DNA from: Ulva prolifera
Lineage: Eukaryota; Chlorophyta; Ulvophyceae; Ulvales; Ulvaceae
Reading direction: 5' to 3'
NCBI GenBank assembly: GCA_023078555.1
Contig: CM041198.1
Location: 10,359,874 to 10,423,873, forward strand
Length of the DNA: 64,000 nt
Under the pieces are notes generated by a model, which searched no databases, was not told the origin of the DNA, and saw only the letters and a program-made list of their open reading frames with translations. The first letter of the stretch is position 1, and each line of letters opens with the position of its first letter. Below are positions 46,250 through 56,184 of the stretch, in pieces. Position numbers and translations under genes: made by a program.

Positions 46250-46690
46250 GTCGCTGCCAATGAGACCCGCACATGCTACGTGTGCAAGAAGACATGCCAT
46301 CTCCAGAAGGACTGCCCGGATATCCATCCGGAGGTCAGAAAGTTCCTCTCTGAACAGGCAGCTCAGCCTCGCGGCAACAACACCGGCCGCGGACGAGGAC
46401 GCGGACGTGGACGCGGACGGGGCAGAGGCCCATCCGTCGCTGCACTGGAGTTTCCAGGTGACGGATTCAGCATGGTTGATGTTGCCCGCCTGGGCGAGCT
46501 GTGCAATTTTCTCATAGACAGTGGATATCAAGCTCATGTGATCCGTAATCCTGAGCTATTCGTCTGCATGCGGAAATCGAGAATCCCGTGCATCCAGCCT
46601 GTCGGTGACGAGGACATTCCTGTCGTGGGCGAAGGAACAATTTGTTTCAAAGTAGGTTCGTATGTGACTACGGGTGGTGATGTGAAGTAA
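46199..46690 (+). CDS. Element B nucleocapsid and protease N-terminus
   Basis: The frame opens at an ATG inside the captured LTR (MGAPVTTLL..., 17 LTR-derived residues). It then enters nucleocapsid: zinc knuckle C26, C29, H34, C39 (GH changed to CH), an Arg-Gly repeat at 64-76 and the protease active site D107-S-G (46517). It ends at TAA 46688-46690, which in A is GAA: a single-base nonsense change. The same frame continues to 51010. Whether this ATG is used in vivo is inference. Confidence 0.8.
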   Translation: MGAPVTTLLPAGSCIVTVAANETRTCYVCKKTCHLQKDCPDIHPEVRKFLSEQAAQPRGNNTGRGRGRGRGRGRGRGPSVAALEFPGDGFSMVDVARLGELCNFLIDSGYQAHVIRNPELFVCMRKSRIPCIQPVGDEDIPVVGEGTICFKVGSYVTTGGDVK

Positions 46691-49600
46691 TTAGTCCTAG
46701 AGATCCCGAGCTGTCTGTATGTCCCTGCATGCCCCTTCAACATCTTGTCTACGGAGGAGTTGAAGCATGAGAATATTTTCCTGCAAACGCGTGCTGTCAC
46801 GGAGGGAGGTGATATAGTCATCATCCCAGGTTTCTCTGACCAGGCCCTAGGCCACAAGGAGGGCAGGATTAACCAGTCCACAGACGCGAAGAATCGTCCT
46901 GTTCTTTTCATTGAGACGGATAAGGGCAAGCCCATCCTAAGGGGTGAGCAAGTCAATAGTCCTAGTGCATGGTCCTCGAGCAATGCCGTGGCAAAGCTCG
47001 AGAGTGACGAGGCCGATCTCTGCAGAATAGCTGCATTGACTGGCAAGGCACAACATGTTCCGGGTGCTGCCAAGCTGAACACGACATTTCTGACACATTT
47101 GAGTCTGCAAACGGGCACATCCATTCTGCAAATGATGTCCAAAGCTGAGGTGTATAAGGGTCTAGGAATAAAATCTGATGTGGTGAAGGAGAATCTAGGT
47201 CGCTGCCACGGTTGTCGCCTAGCCTCCCATGATTCCGGCTCTAGTAATCAGCATGGCACAAATGTAGAACATGATGAGGCCCAATGGTCTGGTGCATGGC
47301 TGCATGTTGATGTTATGGGTCCCATCTTGCCTGTAGGGGTAGGAAAAGCACGGTACATTCTCATAGTCGTCGATGAGCATTCACGTTACAGTTTTGCTTG
47401 TCCAATGGATGCGAAGTCTAGAGTGCCACAGCTGCTAGTTGAAATCATTGAGCACATACGGACTAGTGTTCTTCCGCATGAGTTCGTTGATGATGAGGGC
47501 ATAAAGATCATACCTAGAGTTATGGGTGTGCACGGAGATCGTGGCGGAGAGTTTGAGGGTCACAATATCCAAGATTATTTCTCAGAGAACGGGATATCGT
47601 GGGAAACATGTGCTCCTGGACATCATGAGGGAAATGGTATAGCAGAGCGTACGTGTGGTGTCACCTCTGACAAAATGCGTGCTGCAATTCTCCCCACCGA
47701 TCTACCCCGCCGGCTATGGCCTGAGGGGGCGATGTGTGTCAACCATTGCACTAATCTTGTGCCTAGCACTGCTTTGATGACTCGTGAAAAGAAAAAGTTC
47801 ATACAGAAGAATTTGTCCAATGCGATTGAAAATCTTAGCAGAGCTAATAGAAGTAGAGTGCTCGCAGTGAAATCGAAAGGTGTGAGTAACAAGCCTGCTC
47901 CAGCTAAAGGTGATAAGCTTATGACAGAAGAAGAGATCACGGCACAGGCAAAGCGTGGCGAAAGTGAGCGGTGCAATAGACTCTGGGAAAACACTAATTT
48001 CCGACTTGTGGTCCCGTATATGGTCTTCTATGGGAGATCATTGAATCTTGAACGATTCAAACTGCTTGTAGAGCAGATGCGTCCATGGGGTTTGCCAGTG
48101 TATTTCTATCAGAATGGTCAGCATCTACGCAGACTAGACGCTAGGGGAGCAAACGCTGTGTGGGTAGGTCCGGGTCAAGGCCCACACATGAACAGGGTTT
48201 ACCAATCCGTACCGGGGGGCGGCAAAGTGATTGAAGTGCGGCAGATGGTGTATAGCGCTGCGATGTTGCGTGAGTACATCAAGAAATTCGATAGCGTGGA
48301 GATAGGGCTCATGCCGAAAGCGACTAGGAGTGACGTTGAGAAACTAGAATTCCAGCCCAAGATGGCGGAAAAGGTGTACGCGCCCCCGTTGTCAGATGTC
48401 GATGCGGTTGCTGCTCGCAAGCAGTACATGCAAGTGCACGGAGCTGCTGAGTATGATTTTGACGGGATGGCCATAGGCAAGAATCTTGTTGACCTGCATG
48501 ATTCGGAGTACATCGACGATGGCCTGGCCGCGGAGTTTGAGCATGTAGTTCCGGAGCTGGGGGATGACCTCGGTTCAGGGGAGCTACAGCGGAAGACTAG
48601 ACAGACAACTCCACAGGTAGTGGAGAACGTCGATGTGGTAGTGCGTAGTCAGGAGCTGCGCCAACGTGCTGCTGATTTGCACCTTCAGCCAGGTGAGAAC
48701 ATCGAGCGCGTCAACAATCACTCCAACGTCGACCGCTTTCGGGAGCTTGAGCACTCCAACATCGACATGTCGCCATCGGTCGCACACAACAGCCAGAGGG
48801 CGAAGAGCTTCACATCTCCGGGGAGATCTCTCGCCGGCGACTCTGGCACAGTAGATGAGGTGAGTGTCCGCGACATGGAGATACAACATCAACCCAGCTC
48901 TGCCGCGGCGGGATCAGCTGGCCCGCCGCGAGGGGCCATGGGGGATATTGGGGGACCCATCCCCAGGGCTTCAGGCGATCGGGCTACGGCTCGCAGCTTG
49001 GAGCATGGGATGGACTACATGCGCGAGCATCTGGGTGGATTTATCTCTAGGGGAGAGGTAAGTCCGGCCCCAAACTCACCTGTCGCTGGGGAGTCTATGC
49101 ATCCTGCTAAAGAAGTTAGTTTTGATTTGCATGACACTGCTGCTGATGCCCAAGGGCAGGAAGCGCAGTCGGCCCCAGTTAGACACAAATGGAACCCGCT
49201 TGTACGCAAGCGCTTGATTCCACATGCAGATGTTGCTGTCATAGAAGCTAGTGTTGATATAGAGCATAGCACAGTGAGTGAGCAGACAGTAGCACCAAAG
49301 GTAGCCGAAACATCAGGCATGTTGGCTACGGCTGACAGTGCGGTGGCTGGTGCAGAGGTGACCAAGCATGGGGAGCTTGATGGCGGTAAGTCAGCCCAGC
49401 GAAGTTCATCCCGTCGGGTTGCAGCCATTAAGAAGAGGAAGCCTTTTGATCCTGATAGCCCGCCTTGGAAACGGGCCTTAGCTGGAGAAGATGCCGAGAA
49501 GTGGCATGGTGCTATGAAGGAGGAGGTGACTTCGTTGAGCGAGCATAGAACTTATGAGCTCGTTGAGCTGCCAGTAGGGGCCAAGGCCATTTCTGGTAAG

Positions 49601-51010
49601 TGGGTCTATAAGATAAAGAGGGGACCCACAGGGGAGATCCAGCGTTACAAGGCGCGGTATGTAGCTAGGGGTTTTACCCAGGAAGAGGGAATTGATTTCT
49701 TTGAAACGTGGGCTCCAGTAGGGAGCTATGCTACTTTGCGTGCATTGCTTTCGATCGCTGCAGTAGAGGACTTAGAAATGAAGCATGTCGATATCCAGTG
49801 TGCCTTTCTGAATGGGGTAATGAATGAGACTGTCTACGTTGAACAGCCTCCTATCCTGAATGACGGTACAAATCGTGTGTGGAAATTGCTTAAGACTTTG
49901 TATGGATTGAAGCAGGCTGCACGTGAATGGCACAAGGCCCTTGCACGTTTGCTAGGTGAAATGGGTTTTGTGAGATCACATTCAGACCCACCACTGTATG
50001 TTAGAAAAACTGGTAGGTACTTCATATTTCTGTGGGTCGATGATCTGTTTATCTTTGGACGGTCTACGGGCCTGAAGGAGTTGATCGATCAGATTCTCAA
50101 AGCATTTGAAGGTAGAGACCTTGGTGACTTGTCGTGGGCACTAGGTGCCTCAATCACCAGGGATAGGAAGCAGAAGATCATCTCTCTATCTCAGCAGCAG
50201 AAAGTAGTGAACCTGCTAGAGAAATTCAGCATGGCAGATTGCAGACCTAGTCCGACTCCGCTGGTGCCAAGGCAACAGTTGAGGAGTGCCAAGGATCATC
50301 CCGAACTTGAGGTAGCAGACCAGGCTGAGCACGCTAGATTCATGAGTGCTGTAGGAGGCATCCAATATATTGCTGTAGTTACGCGGCCTGATATTTCTTA
50401 TGCCTGCAATGTTTTGGCCAAACATATGGGGTGTAGTTTAAAGGAGCATTGGCCAGCGGTGCAACATATACTGAGATACCTGCAGTCCACGAAGGAACTA
50501 GATCTAGTGTTTGAGGGCTCATCAAAGAGCTGTTTGCTGGAAGGCTATTTGGATGCTGATTTCGCGAATGACAAAGGCCTAAAAAGTGTGAGTGGCCTAG
50601 TCCTAAGGGTCTATGGCAACACAGTATTTTGGAGGTCGAAGCGACAGCCTATCACTGCTGGTGATACAACTGAGGCTGAGCTGATCGCTATGAGTAGTGC
50701 AGCAAACGAGTTGATGTGGGCTAAACAGTTGTTGTTAGACCTGCAACTTCGTCCAGAAAAACCTGTGCTTTGGGGAGACAATAAAAGTGCGAATACCCTA
50801 GCCAACAACCCAATCTCTAGTGATAGGTCTAAACACATTCGAGTGCGGCACCTAAGGGTCCGTGAATTTGTAGAGGCAGACGAGATTCAAGTGCAATGGG
50901 TAGGGACCAAAGACCAGCTTGCTGATGTCTTCACGAAGGTGTTACCAGGTCCTGCATTGAAGGATGTTCGGAAGAGACTTCATCTGATGCCAGTCCAGAT
51001 TAGTCTCTAG
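46691..51010 (+). CDS. pol: Element B Pol: protease end, integrase, RT, RNase H
   Basis: The first Met is 46745; residue numbers below count from it. The pre-integrase zinc segment has H118, C154 and C157. The integrase triad D189, D265, E301 has 35 residues between the last two (DD35E). The SH3-like region follows (PYMVFYGRS, WVGPGQGPHM), then a long acidic linker. RT is RVT_2 type, with HVDIQCAFLNG and the box WVDD at 1097-1100. RNase H has acidic residues in LDADFAND, TTEAELIAMS and LWGDNKSAN. Pol ends at TAG, 51008-51010, followed at once by the purine tract. No frameshift occurs across 1,421 codons. The product would copy and integrate the element; autonomy depends on the TAA at 46688 and the split Gag. 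Confidence 0.95.
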   Translation, partial: LVLEIPSCLYVPACPFNILSTEELKHENIFLQTRAVTEGGDIVIIPGFSDQALGHKEGRINQSTDAKNRPVLFIETDKGKPILRGEQVNSPSAWSSSNAVAKLESDEADLCRIAALTGKAQHVPGAAKLNTTFLTHLSLQTGTSILQMMSKAEVYKGLGIKSDVVKENLGRCHGCRLASHDSGSSNQHGTNVEHDEAQWSGAWLHVDVMGPILPVGVGKARYILIVVDEHSRYSFACPMDAKSRVPQLLVEIIEHIRTSVLPHEFVDDEGIKIIPRVMGVHGDRGGEFEGHNIQDYFSENGISWETCAPGHHEGNGIAERTCGVTSDKMRAAILPTDLPRRLWPEGAMCVNHCTNLVPSTALMTREKKKFIQKNLSNAIENLSRANRSRVLAVKSKGVSNKPAPAKGDKLMTEEEITAQAKRGESERCNRLWENTNFRLVVPYMVFYGRSLNLERFKLLVEQMRPWGLPVYFYQNGQHLRRLDARGANAVWVGPGQGPHMNRVYQSVPGGGKVIEVRQMVYSAAMLREYIKKFDSVEIGLMPKATRSDVEKLEFQPKMAEKVYAPPLSDVDAVAARKQYMQVHGAAEYDFDGMAIGKNLVDLHDSEYIDDGLAAEFEHVVPELGDDLGSGELQRKTRQTTPQVVENVDVVVRSQELRQRAADLHLQPGENIERVNNHSNVDRFRELEHSNIDMSPSVAHNSQRAKSFTSPGRSLAGDSGTVDEVSVRDMEIQHQPSSAAAGSAGPPRGAMGDIGGPIPRASGDRATARSLEHGMDYMREHLGGFISRGEVSPAPNSPVAGESMHPAKEVSFDLHDTAADAQGQEAQSAPVRHKWNPLVRKRLIPHADVAVIEASVDIEHSTVSEQTVAPKVAETSGMLATADSAVAGAEVTKHGELDGGKSAQRSSSRRVAAIKKRKPFDPDSPPWKRALAGEDAEKWHGAMKEEVTSLSEHRTYELVELPVGAKAISGKWVYKIKRGPTGEIQRYKARYVARGFTQEEGIDFFETWAPVGSYATLRALLSIAAVEDLEMKHVDIQCAFLNGVMNETVYVEQPPILNDGTNRVWKLLKTLYGLKQAAREWHKALARLLGEMGFVRSHSDPPLYVRKTGRYFIFLWVDDLFIFGRSTGLKELIDQILKAFEGRDLGDLSWALGASITRDRKQKIISLSQQQKVVNLLEKFSMADCRPSPTPLVPRQQLRSAKDHPELEVADQAEHARFMSAVGGIQYIAVVTRPDISYACNVLAKHMGCSLKEHWPAVQHILRYLQSTKELDLVFEGSSKSCLLEGYLDADFANDKGLKSVSGLVLRVYGNTVFWRSKRQPITAGDTTEAELIAMSSAANELMWAKQLLLDLQLRPEKPVLWGDNKSANTLANNPISSDRSKHIRVRHLRVREFVEADEIQVQWVGTKDQLADVFTKVLPGPALKDVRKRLHLMPVQISL

Positions 51011-51015
51011 GGGAG

Positions 51016-51409
51016 TGTCATAAATGAGGTCCATCCTGGGACACAATGCATGACGTGCAAGTACGCACATGAGTGTGGTGGCCACGGGCCCAACTCCTGT
51101 TATGTTAGGACATATGCATGATCATATGCATGAGCATAATCCAGCACAATCCATGTTAGGATTGTGTGCGGTCACTGTGATTATGACCGCTGTAGACTTG
51201 ACAGATCGGTGGCATATAGTCATGTGCCTCCAAGTCTACTGTAACCATTCTCTTACAGTCTTACGTGGTTCCTGTATTGCCTCACTGCATTACAGTACAT
51301 CCCCTGATCTGTGCATTGCCGACGTACGACCTGAGTGCTCCACAGGTAACGGCTCTGCAGCCCACTAGCTAGCTTGATGAATGCTGCGCATAGGTCCTTG
51401 CTTATAACA
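51016..51409 (+). repeat. Element B 3' LTR
   Basis: Preceded by CTCTAGGGGAG (purine tract to 51015). It differs from the 5' LTR at three visible positions. Direct repeat CATATGCATGA at 51111-51121 and 51123-51133; hairpin arms at 51168-51174 and 51184-51190. Followed by the GAATT duplication. Confidence 0.95.
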
Positions 51410-51656
51410 GAATTGATGAATGCTAAAGATATGCTAGCACCGTGAAACAGTAGAGAGAAAGGTTACACGTCTTGGTGTGCACATCCATATATGCACACTG
51501 AACAATCAAGATTACGACGGGAGATACTCGTAGGATCTCCCTCACTACTCCGGGACAATCCCGCTGACAACTTACCCCTACACTGGATCCGCAGATCGAT
51601 CATGCATGGGTGCACCTGTCACCACAATCCTGCCTGCAGGCGCATGTATTGTGACA
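51410..51656 (-). repeat. Element D 3' LTR, inner part
   Basis: Continuation of 44111-44208 after element B, ending TATTGTGACA. CTCCCCCATAAACC follows, the complement of the purine tract. It is diverged from C's LTR. Confidence 0.9.
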
Positions 51657-51764
51657 CTCCCCCATAAACCCTGCTACGTCTCCGCTAGCTGAAGTTTATT
51701 ACGAACTTCTTGCAAAGCAGGTAAGGGCAGCACTTGAGTAAACAAATCTGCTACCTGATCAACA
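51657..51764 (-). pseudogene. Element D RNase H C-terminal end
   Basis: Matches C at 5809-5920 (stop region, then TKVLPGPALLEVRN in altered form). It is cut by the hAT element; the domain continues at 53212. Confidence 0.85.
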
Positions 51765-51998
51765 GTGCCAACCAGTGTTCGAATATTAGGGAAGCTGTCG
51801 TTTAGAGGCCGCTCAAAAATAAGTAATCCGAAATTTGGTCGGCCAAATATAAAGATTTTGACCTGTTTGTGCGGCTAGCCACCGCCTAATAAATAAATTG
51901 ATTCGAGACTATGAGCGGCTACAATGCGCCACACATATAAATGTTTTGACACGAGTGGCGGGTAAAAGTTGTAACCTGAGCAAGGCTGCATTGCGTGT

Positions 51999-52556
51999 GT
52001 GTGCGTCAGTATGGAGCACGACGCCTTCAGCCCGTCTAGCTCGCTGCAAGCTGGTCCGTCCTCGGGGCGCAGCCAGTGTACGAAGAGACCTCTTTGCAAT
52101 TCAATTTCTAGTTTCTTTGGTGTCGCAAACAAGGTCGTCCACTTGGAGACTCGCCAAAAGCTTGGCAGGCCGGTGGACCCGTCGTCGACTCGCCAAGCGC
52201 ACATACGCAAGAAGCAAGAAGCAGCCAGCCAACCGCAAACTGAAGAAGTTACTGATGGCAATGATGATTCGGATCAGGAGAATGTCGAGGACGTTGGCGA
52301 ATATGGGAAGAAACAAGCTGCCAGACGACGCCGTGACGACATTGCAAACTACAGGCGATACTTGGAACGAGTGGAACCACCCGATGGAGCTGACTCAAGA
52401 AAGGCATACGTCAGATGTATAGCTTGTACATGCATTTCTAGAAAACAGGTTGTGCTTGTGGACAATGAGGACACAGTCAAGCGACACTCTGGCATGGAAA
52501 GAGGAACTCGGCATGCAGACATGCAATATATGTTTCCAAATATGAAGGTAAATTGA
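51999..52556 (+). pseudogene. hAT transposase N-terminal part
   Basis: The 185 codons contain an acidic stretch (NDDSDQENVEDVGE), a basic patch (KKQAARRRRDD) and a possible BED-type zinc finger (CIAC...VKRHSGMERGTRH). The frame ends at 52556 just after AAG/GTAAAT, which could be a splice donor. The remaining transposase lies in another frame. Confidence 0.65.
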
Positions 52557-53038
52557 TGATAGCTGCAGCTGGTATGACGCTTGTTATTGTTGAGGCTGGA
52601 CTGCCAAGGCACTGTGTACTCTACAACTTAGTGTTGTGTGCAGTAGCAGATCTACTTGCTGAGCGAACATTGAAGACGATCATCGGTGAATATGAACAAC
52701 AGAGAGACAAAACTGTGCTTTTGAATATTACCACAATGTACAACTTGAGGCATGATCACTCCGAACACGCAGAGACTCGGATCGGAGAGTTTGCAAAGCT
52801 TGCCGAAGTTCTGGTCGTTGTTGTAGGTGGCGGTGTCGAAGATGAGCGTGTGTTCTCCGCTGCAACGTTCGTGCTTGGGAAGTGGCGGCATCGACTGGAT
52901 CGCAATCTAGAGACGTGTGTTCGTGCGAAGGTGCAGAACCTATTCACGCATGCAACCTTTCCTTATGATGAAGCTCTGGATGCATGGCATGAAATGGCAC
53001 CTGTGCGCGGTCGTTATTTGGGTCCGAGCCAGAAGTAG
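52553..53038 (+). pseudogene. hAT transposase C-terminal dimerisation part
   Basis: The 161 codons end with VEDERVFSAATFVLGKWRHR and LDRNLETCVRAKVQNLF. This follows the ER.FS...K...R..L...L pattern of the hAT C-terminal dimerisation domain. The RNase H-like catalytic residues expected between the BED finger and this domain are absent. Confidence 0.72.
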
Positions 53039-53211
53039 TGACAGTGGCAAATGTGTAAAACTCCGTGATCACCAACGACACATAATCACGTACCAAGGTG
53101 GCTTCGTCGGCTACGCCCAACACAAAAAAAAACTATCTGCCAACGTCTGTCGGCTAGCCCTCCGACAATTCATAATGACGGTCAGTTGAAAATTCGAACA
53201 CTGGTGCCAAC

Positions 53212-53800
53212 CCATTCTACCTGAAGTTCAACCATCTGGACATATTCCCGCACTCGCAAGTGCCGCACACGAATGTGCTTGGATCTGTCGGTGGACACAA
53301 CATCACAGCCAAAATATTGGCACTCTTATTGTCACCCCACACATTCGGGTTATGTGGGACCAACTTCACATCGAGAAGCAACTGCTTCATCCACATGAGC
53401 TCGTTGGCTGTTTTTGCTCATCGCAATGAGTTCAGCCTCTAATGTATCCCCAGCCACTATATTCTGCTTCTTCAACAATCATACCAGGCACACTTTTCAG
53501 ATCCGCAAAATTCGCAAAGTCTGCATCTGAGAAAACTTCTGGCAAACACCCATGTCCCTCAGAGCCTATAAATTTATTCCTAAGTTCTTTGTGGACTGCA
53601 GGTATCTCAGAACATGTTGCACGGCAGACCAGTGTTTCTTTAGGTTACTAGACATGTGTCGGGCCAGGGCATGTGCCACATTGCTCCGATTGTGTCACAC
53701 CTGCAATGTATTGGATGCTTCCAACATCAATCATGAACCTGGAATGCTCAACAGCATTGGCTTCTCCGGGTCAGGATGCTCTTTCACACTCCTTAGTTGT
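53212..53800 (-). pseudogene. Element D RNase H
   Basis: RNase H sequence equivalent to C 5920-6540 is recognisable on the minus strand (LWGDNKSAN-like region near 53315-53345, SDADFANFA-like region near 53520). It has frameshifts near 53310, 53415 and 53470 and a deletion around the RVYGNCFLWRSKKQ part. The long plus-strand frame here is only its complement. Confidence 0.82.
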
Positions 53801-54218
53801 TACCGCGGCACTAAGGGAGTGGGAGCTTTGCGACAGTTAGACATACTGTACTTTTCAAGCAGGGTCTGGATTTTGTTTCGCTGCGTCATGATGATTGTTT
53901 TGGCCTTGCGATCACGCATGATTTCTGTGCCAAGTGCACATGCAAGTTCACCCAGGTCTCTGCCTTCGAACTTCGTGAGAATGATATCGACCAAATCCTG
54001 CAGCCCCGCAGAGCTACCGAAAATGAACAAGCCATCAACCCACACAAAAATAAAGCAGCGACCAGATGTTCAAACATACAATCCCGCATCACTCAGTGCG
54101 TACACAAATCCCATCTCGGCTAAGACCTTTATAAAAAGTTTTATGCCACTCGCGAGTGGCTTGCTTCAGGCCATACAAGGTGTTATGCAACCTCCATACA
54201 TGAGCTGTCCCGCCTTAA
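53801..54218 (-). pseudogene. Element D RT palm region
   Basis: The best frame, 54045-53800, holds the polymerase box as WVDGLFIF (second Asp changed to Gly) and FEGRDLGELACALGTEIMRDRK. GLKQATRE-like sequence lies near 54160. Around 54215 about 280 bp covering HIDIQCAFLNG and FFETWSPVG are missing relative to C. Confidence 0.83.
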
Positions 54219-54764
54219 TCTTAAGCACCCATTTGCCCGAGAGCCCGTTTGCCCGCAGGCAGATAGCACAACCCGAAGAATCTGTGCTCACCCAATGCAT
54301 CTACCTCCTCCTGCATGGCACGCAGCCATGCATCCCTGTCGACACCCGCGAGTACTTTCTTCAAAGAAGGCATGTCTGGGTCGGAGGGCTTCTGCTTCCT
54401 GGCGGCATCTGCTCTGCGAGACCCACGACGCTGAGCATTCTGCTGCTCGCCAGACTCCACATGCTGATGCGTCAGGCCTGCACTGGACACTCCACAGTCA
54501 ACCGCGGCTGATGTGTCCTACTTGATTCGGTACTGGCAACAACTGTTTCACTACCAGCAAGTTCAGAGCCCGCAGGCTCATGTACAGCAGCTACATTAAC
54601 AGCCAGTGGAACAAGGCGCCTACGCACAAGACGATTGACCTTGATGCGAGGTAGAGTAGCTGGAATGGCTCTCACCTCATCAGGCAAATCAACCCCGATT
54701 GCGGCAGAGCGGGCAGCCTAGATCTCTCCCCGCTAATTCGGATCCGGATTCCATATCTATTTCA
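54219..54764 (-). pseudogene. Element D RT start and linker, proximal part
   Basis: Frames 54490-54221 (RGSRRADAARKQKPSDPDMPSLK, MQEEVDALGEH) and 54687-54472 (PDEVRAIPATLPRIKVNRLVRRRLVPLA) match C at 7190-7700, with indels between them. The linker is cut by the solo LTR at 54770. Confidence 0.8.
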
Positions 54765-54769
54765 TCAGG

Positions 54770-55174
54770 TGACACAATGCATGTGCCCGCGGGCAGCAGT
54801 GTGGTAATAGGTAATAGGTAATAGGTATCTCCCTCACTACTCCGGGACAATCCTACTGGCGGCTTACCCCTACACCTGATCCGCGGACCGATCGTGCATG
54901 GGTGCACCTGTCACCACGCTGCTGCCCGCAGGCGCATGCATTGTGACAACGAGGATCTCCCGCCGTAATCTTGACTATTCAGTGTGCATATATGGATGTG
55001 CACGCTAAGAGATGTAACCTTGCTCTTCACTGTTTCACGGTATTACCAGTATTCTCTCCAACAGTGTTCCAGGGTTTTACTTCTGTGCGCAGAAGGTTTG
55101 AGATGCTGGCTGTTCTGACCTGACGTGTATGAGGACTGCGCGTCTGACCTGCACAAATGATAGCGTTTCTGCCA
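54770..55174 (+). repeat. Family 2 LTR with an inverted 5' half
   Basis: The outer ends are TGACACAATG and TTTCTGCCA with TCAGG duplications (54765-54769, 55175-55179). After about 35 bp of normal LTR start come three AATAGGT units (near 54806-54828). Then 54829-54947 reads as the reverse complement of an LTR 5' half, and forward LTR sequence resumes at GAGGATCTCCCGCC. Confidence 0.85.
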
Positions 55175-55179
55175 TCAGG

Positions 55180-55840
55180 CTCATCCTCCATGGAGGGCCT
55201 CAGCCCCTCAGCCCCTCGTAGGGGCTTAGCTACTGCTCCCGCGTTGAATGCTGAGGCCGCGGCAGAATTACTCCCAGAGCGGTCCCGCGGAGCCTCACGA
55301 TTCTGATAGGCCGCAGCCGCTTCATCATCGCTGACGGTGTAGCCCATTTGTTCTACATTGTCGTCATCATAGATGCCTGGTTCGTCGTCGTCATCATCAT
55401 CCTCGTCCATGCCGGATCCTGATGAGCTGGACGTGAGGGGACCGATGAAGGCAGCTTCCATCTTAGGATCGTGCAACTCTGCGTTGCGAGTCACCACGTA
55501 CTCCACGGTGCGGGATAGTCTGGCCTCAGATTGATGCACTTGACCAACAACCCGAAGGGGAATTGCGATGTCCGGGTGCGCATCAGCACGGGCAATTGCA
55601 CGCGTGCGATGCATGTTGTGCCTAGGCACCTCCGGGATGTCCCGAGCTGGGTCACGCCGGATTATCTCCGCAGAGGAACCACCCCCGAACCGTGGGGAGT
55701 ACACCTTGATGTCAGGCAGTGCGTCCCGTTTGAAAGTCACATCCATGACATGCACCCTACCGTGACCCGGGGGGGTGTGCAGCTGGTCACGCAGACGGCG
55801 CAACACTCCCCCGTCATGCGTGGCATCATCCGTGAATGGG
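55180..55840 (-). pseudogene. Element D linker, distal part
   Basis: Equivalent to C 7760-8400: an acidic run (SGMDEDDDDDDEPG), RFGGGSSAEIIRRDPARD and RRLRDQLHTPPGHGRV. The C-run has seven C followed by GGG and stays in frame, where C has lost one G. Cut at GGGAC by the next solo LTR. Confidence 0.83.
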
Positions 55841-55845
55841 GGGAC

Positions 55846-56179
55846 TGACACAATGCATGCGTGCGGGGAGCAGTGTGGTGGCAGGTGCGCCCATGCACGA
55901 ACGATCCGCGGATCCAGTGCAGGGGTAAGCCGCCAGCGGGATTGTCCCGGCGTAGCGAGGGAGATCCTGGCGTGGATCTCCCGCCGTAATCTTGATTTGT
56001 AGGTGTGCATATATGGATGTGCACACTGTGATCTGTAACCTTTCTCTTTATTGTTTCACGGTATTAGCACTCTCCTCCTACCATCTCTCGGTTCTACGGG
56101 TGTGCGCAACAGGTATGCGATGCTGGCTGTTCTGACCTGACCTGCATGAGGACTGCGCGTCTGACCTGCACAAATGACA
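55846..56179 (+). repeat. Family 2 solo LTR
   Basis: 334 bp, TGACACAATG to AAATGACA, with GGGAC duplications at 55841-55845 and 56180-56184. Same subtype as E's 5' LTR (GCGGGATTGTCCCGG). Confidence 0.9.
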
Positions 56180-56184
56180 GGGAC

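Larger units (their letters stand above)
44209..51409 (+). mobile_element. Complete copia family 1 element B
   Basis: This 7,201-bp element has 394-bp LTRs (44209-44602 and 51016-51409) differing at three positions by eye. Perfect GAATT duplications lie at 44204-44208 and 51410-51414. Order is primer site, leader, gag, captured family 2 LTR, nucleocapsid, protease, integrase (DD35E), SH3-like domain, linker, RT, RNase H, purine tract. Only one nonsense codon (46688-46690) interrupts the nucleocapsid-Pol frame. It sits within the 3' LTR of D and is the best preserved element in the window. Confidence 0.97.
51773..53203 (+). mobile_element. hAT-family DNA transposon, internally deleted
   Basis: A 1,431-bp element with terminal inverted repeats starting CAGTGTTCGAAT at both ends and perfect 8-bp duplications GTGCCAAC at 51765-51772 and 53204-53211, inserted in D's RNase H. 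It carries a BED-like N-terminus and a hAT dimerisation C-terminus, but no space for the catalytic core. It is therefore a deletion derivative needing a transposase supplied elsewhere. Confidence 0.93.

Noticed and set aside
53552-54511. A 319-codon plus-strand frame
   Set aside because: It is antisense to the RNase H, RT and linker remnants of element D, which are recognisable on the minus strand.
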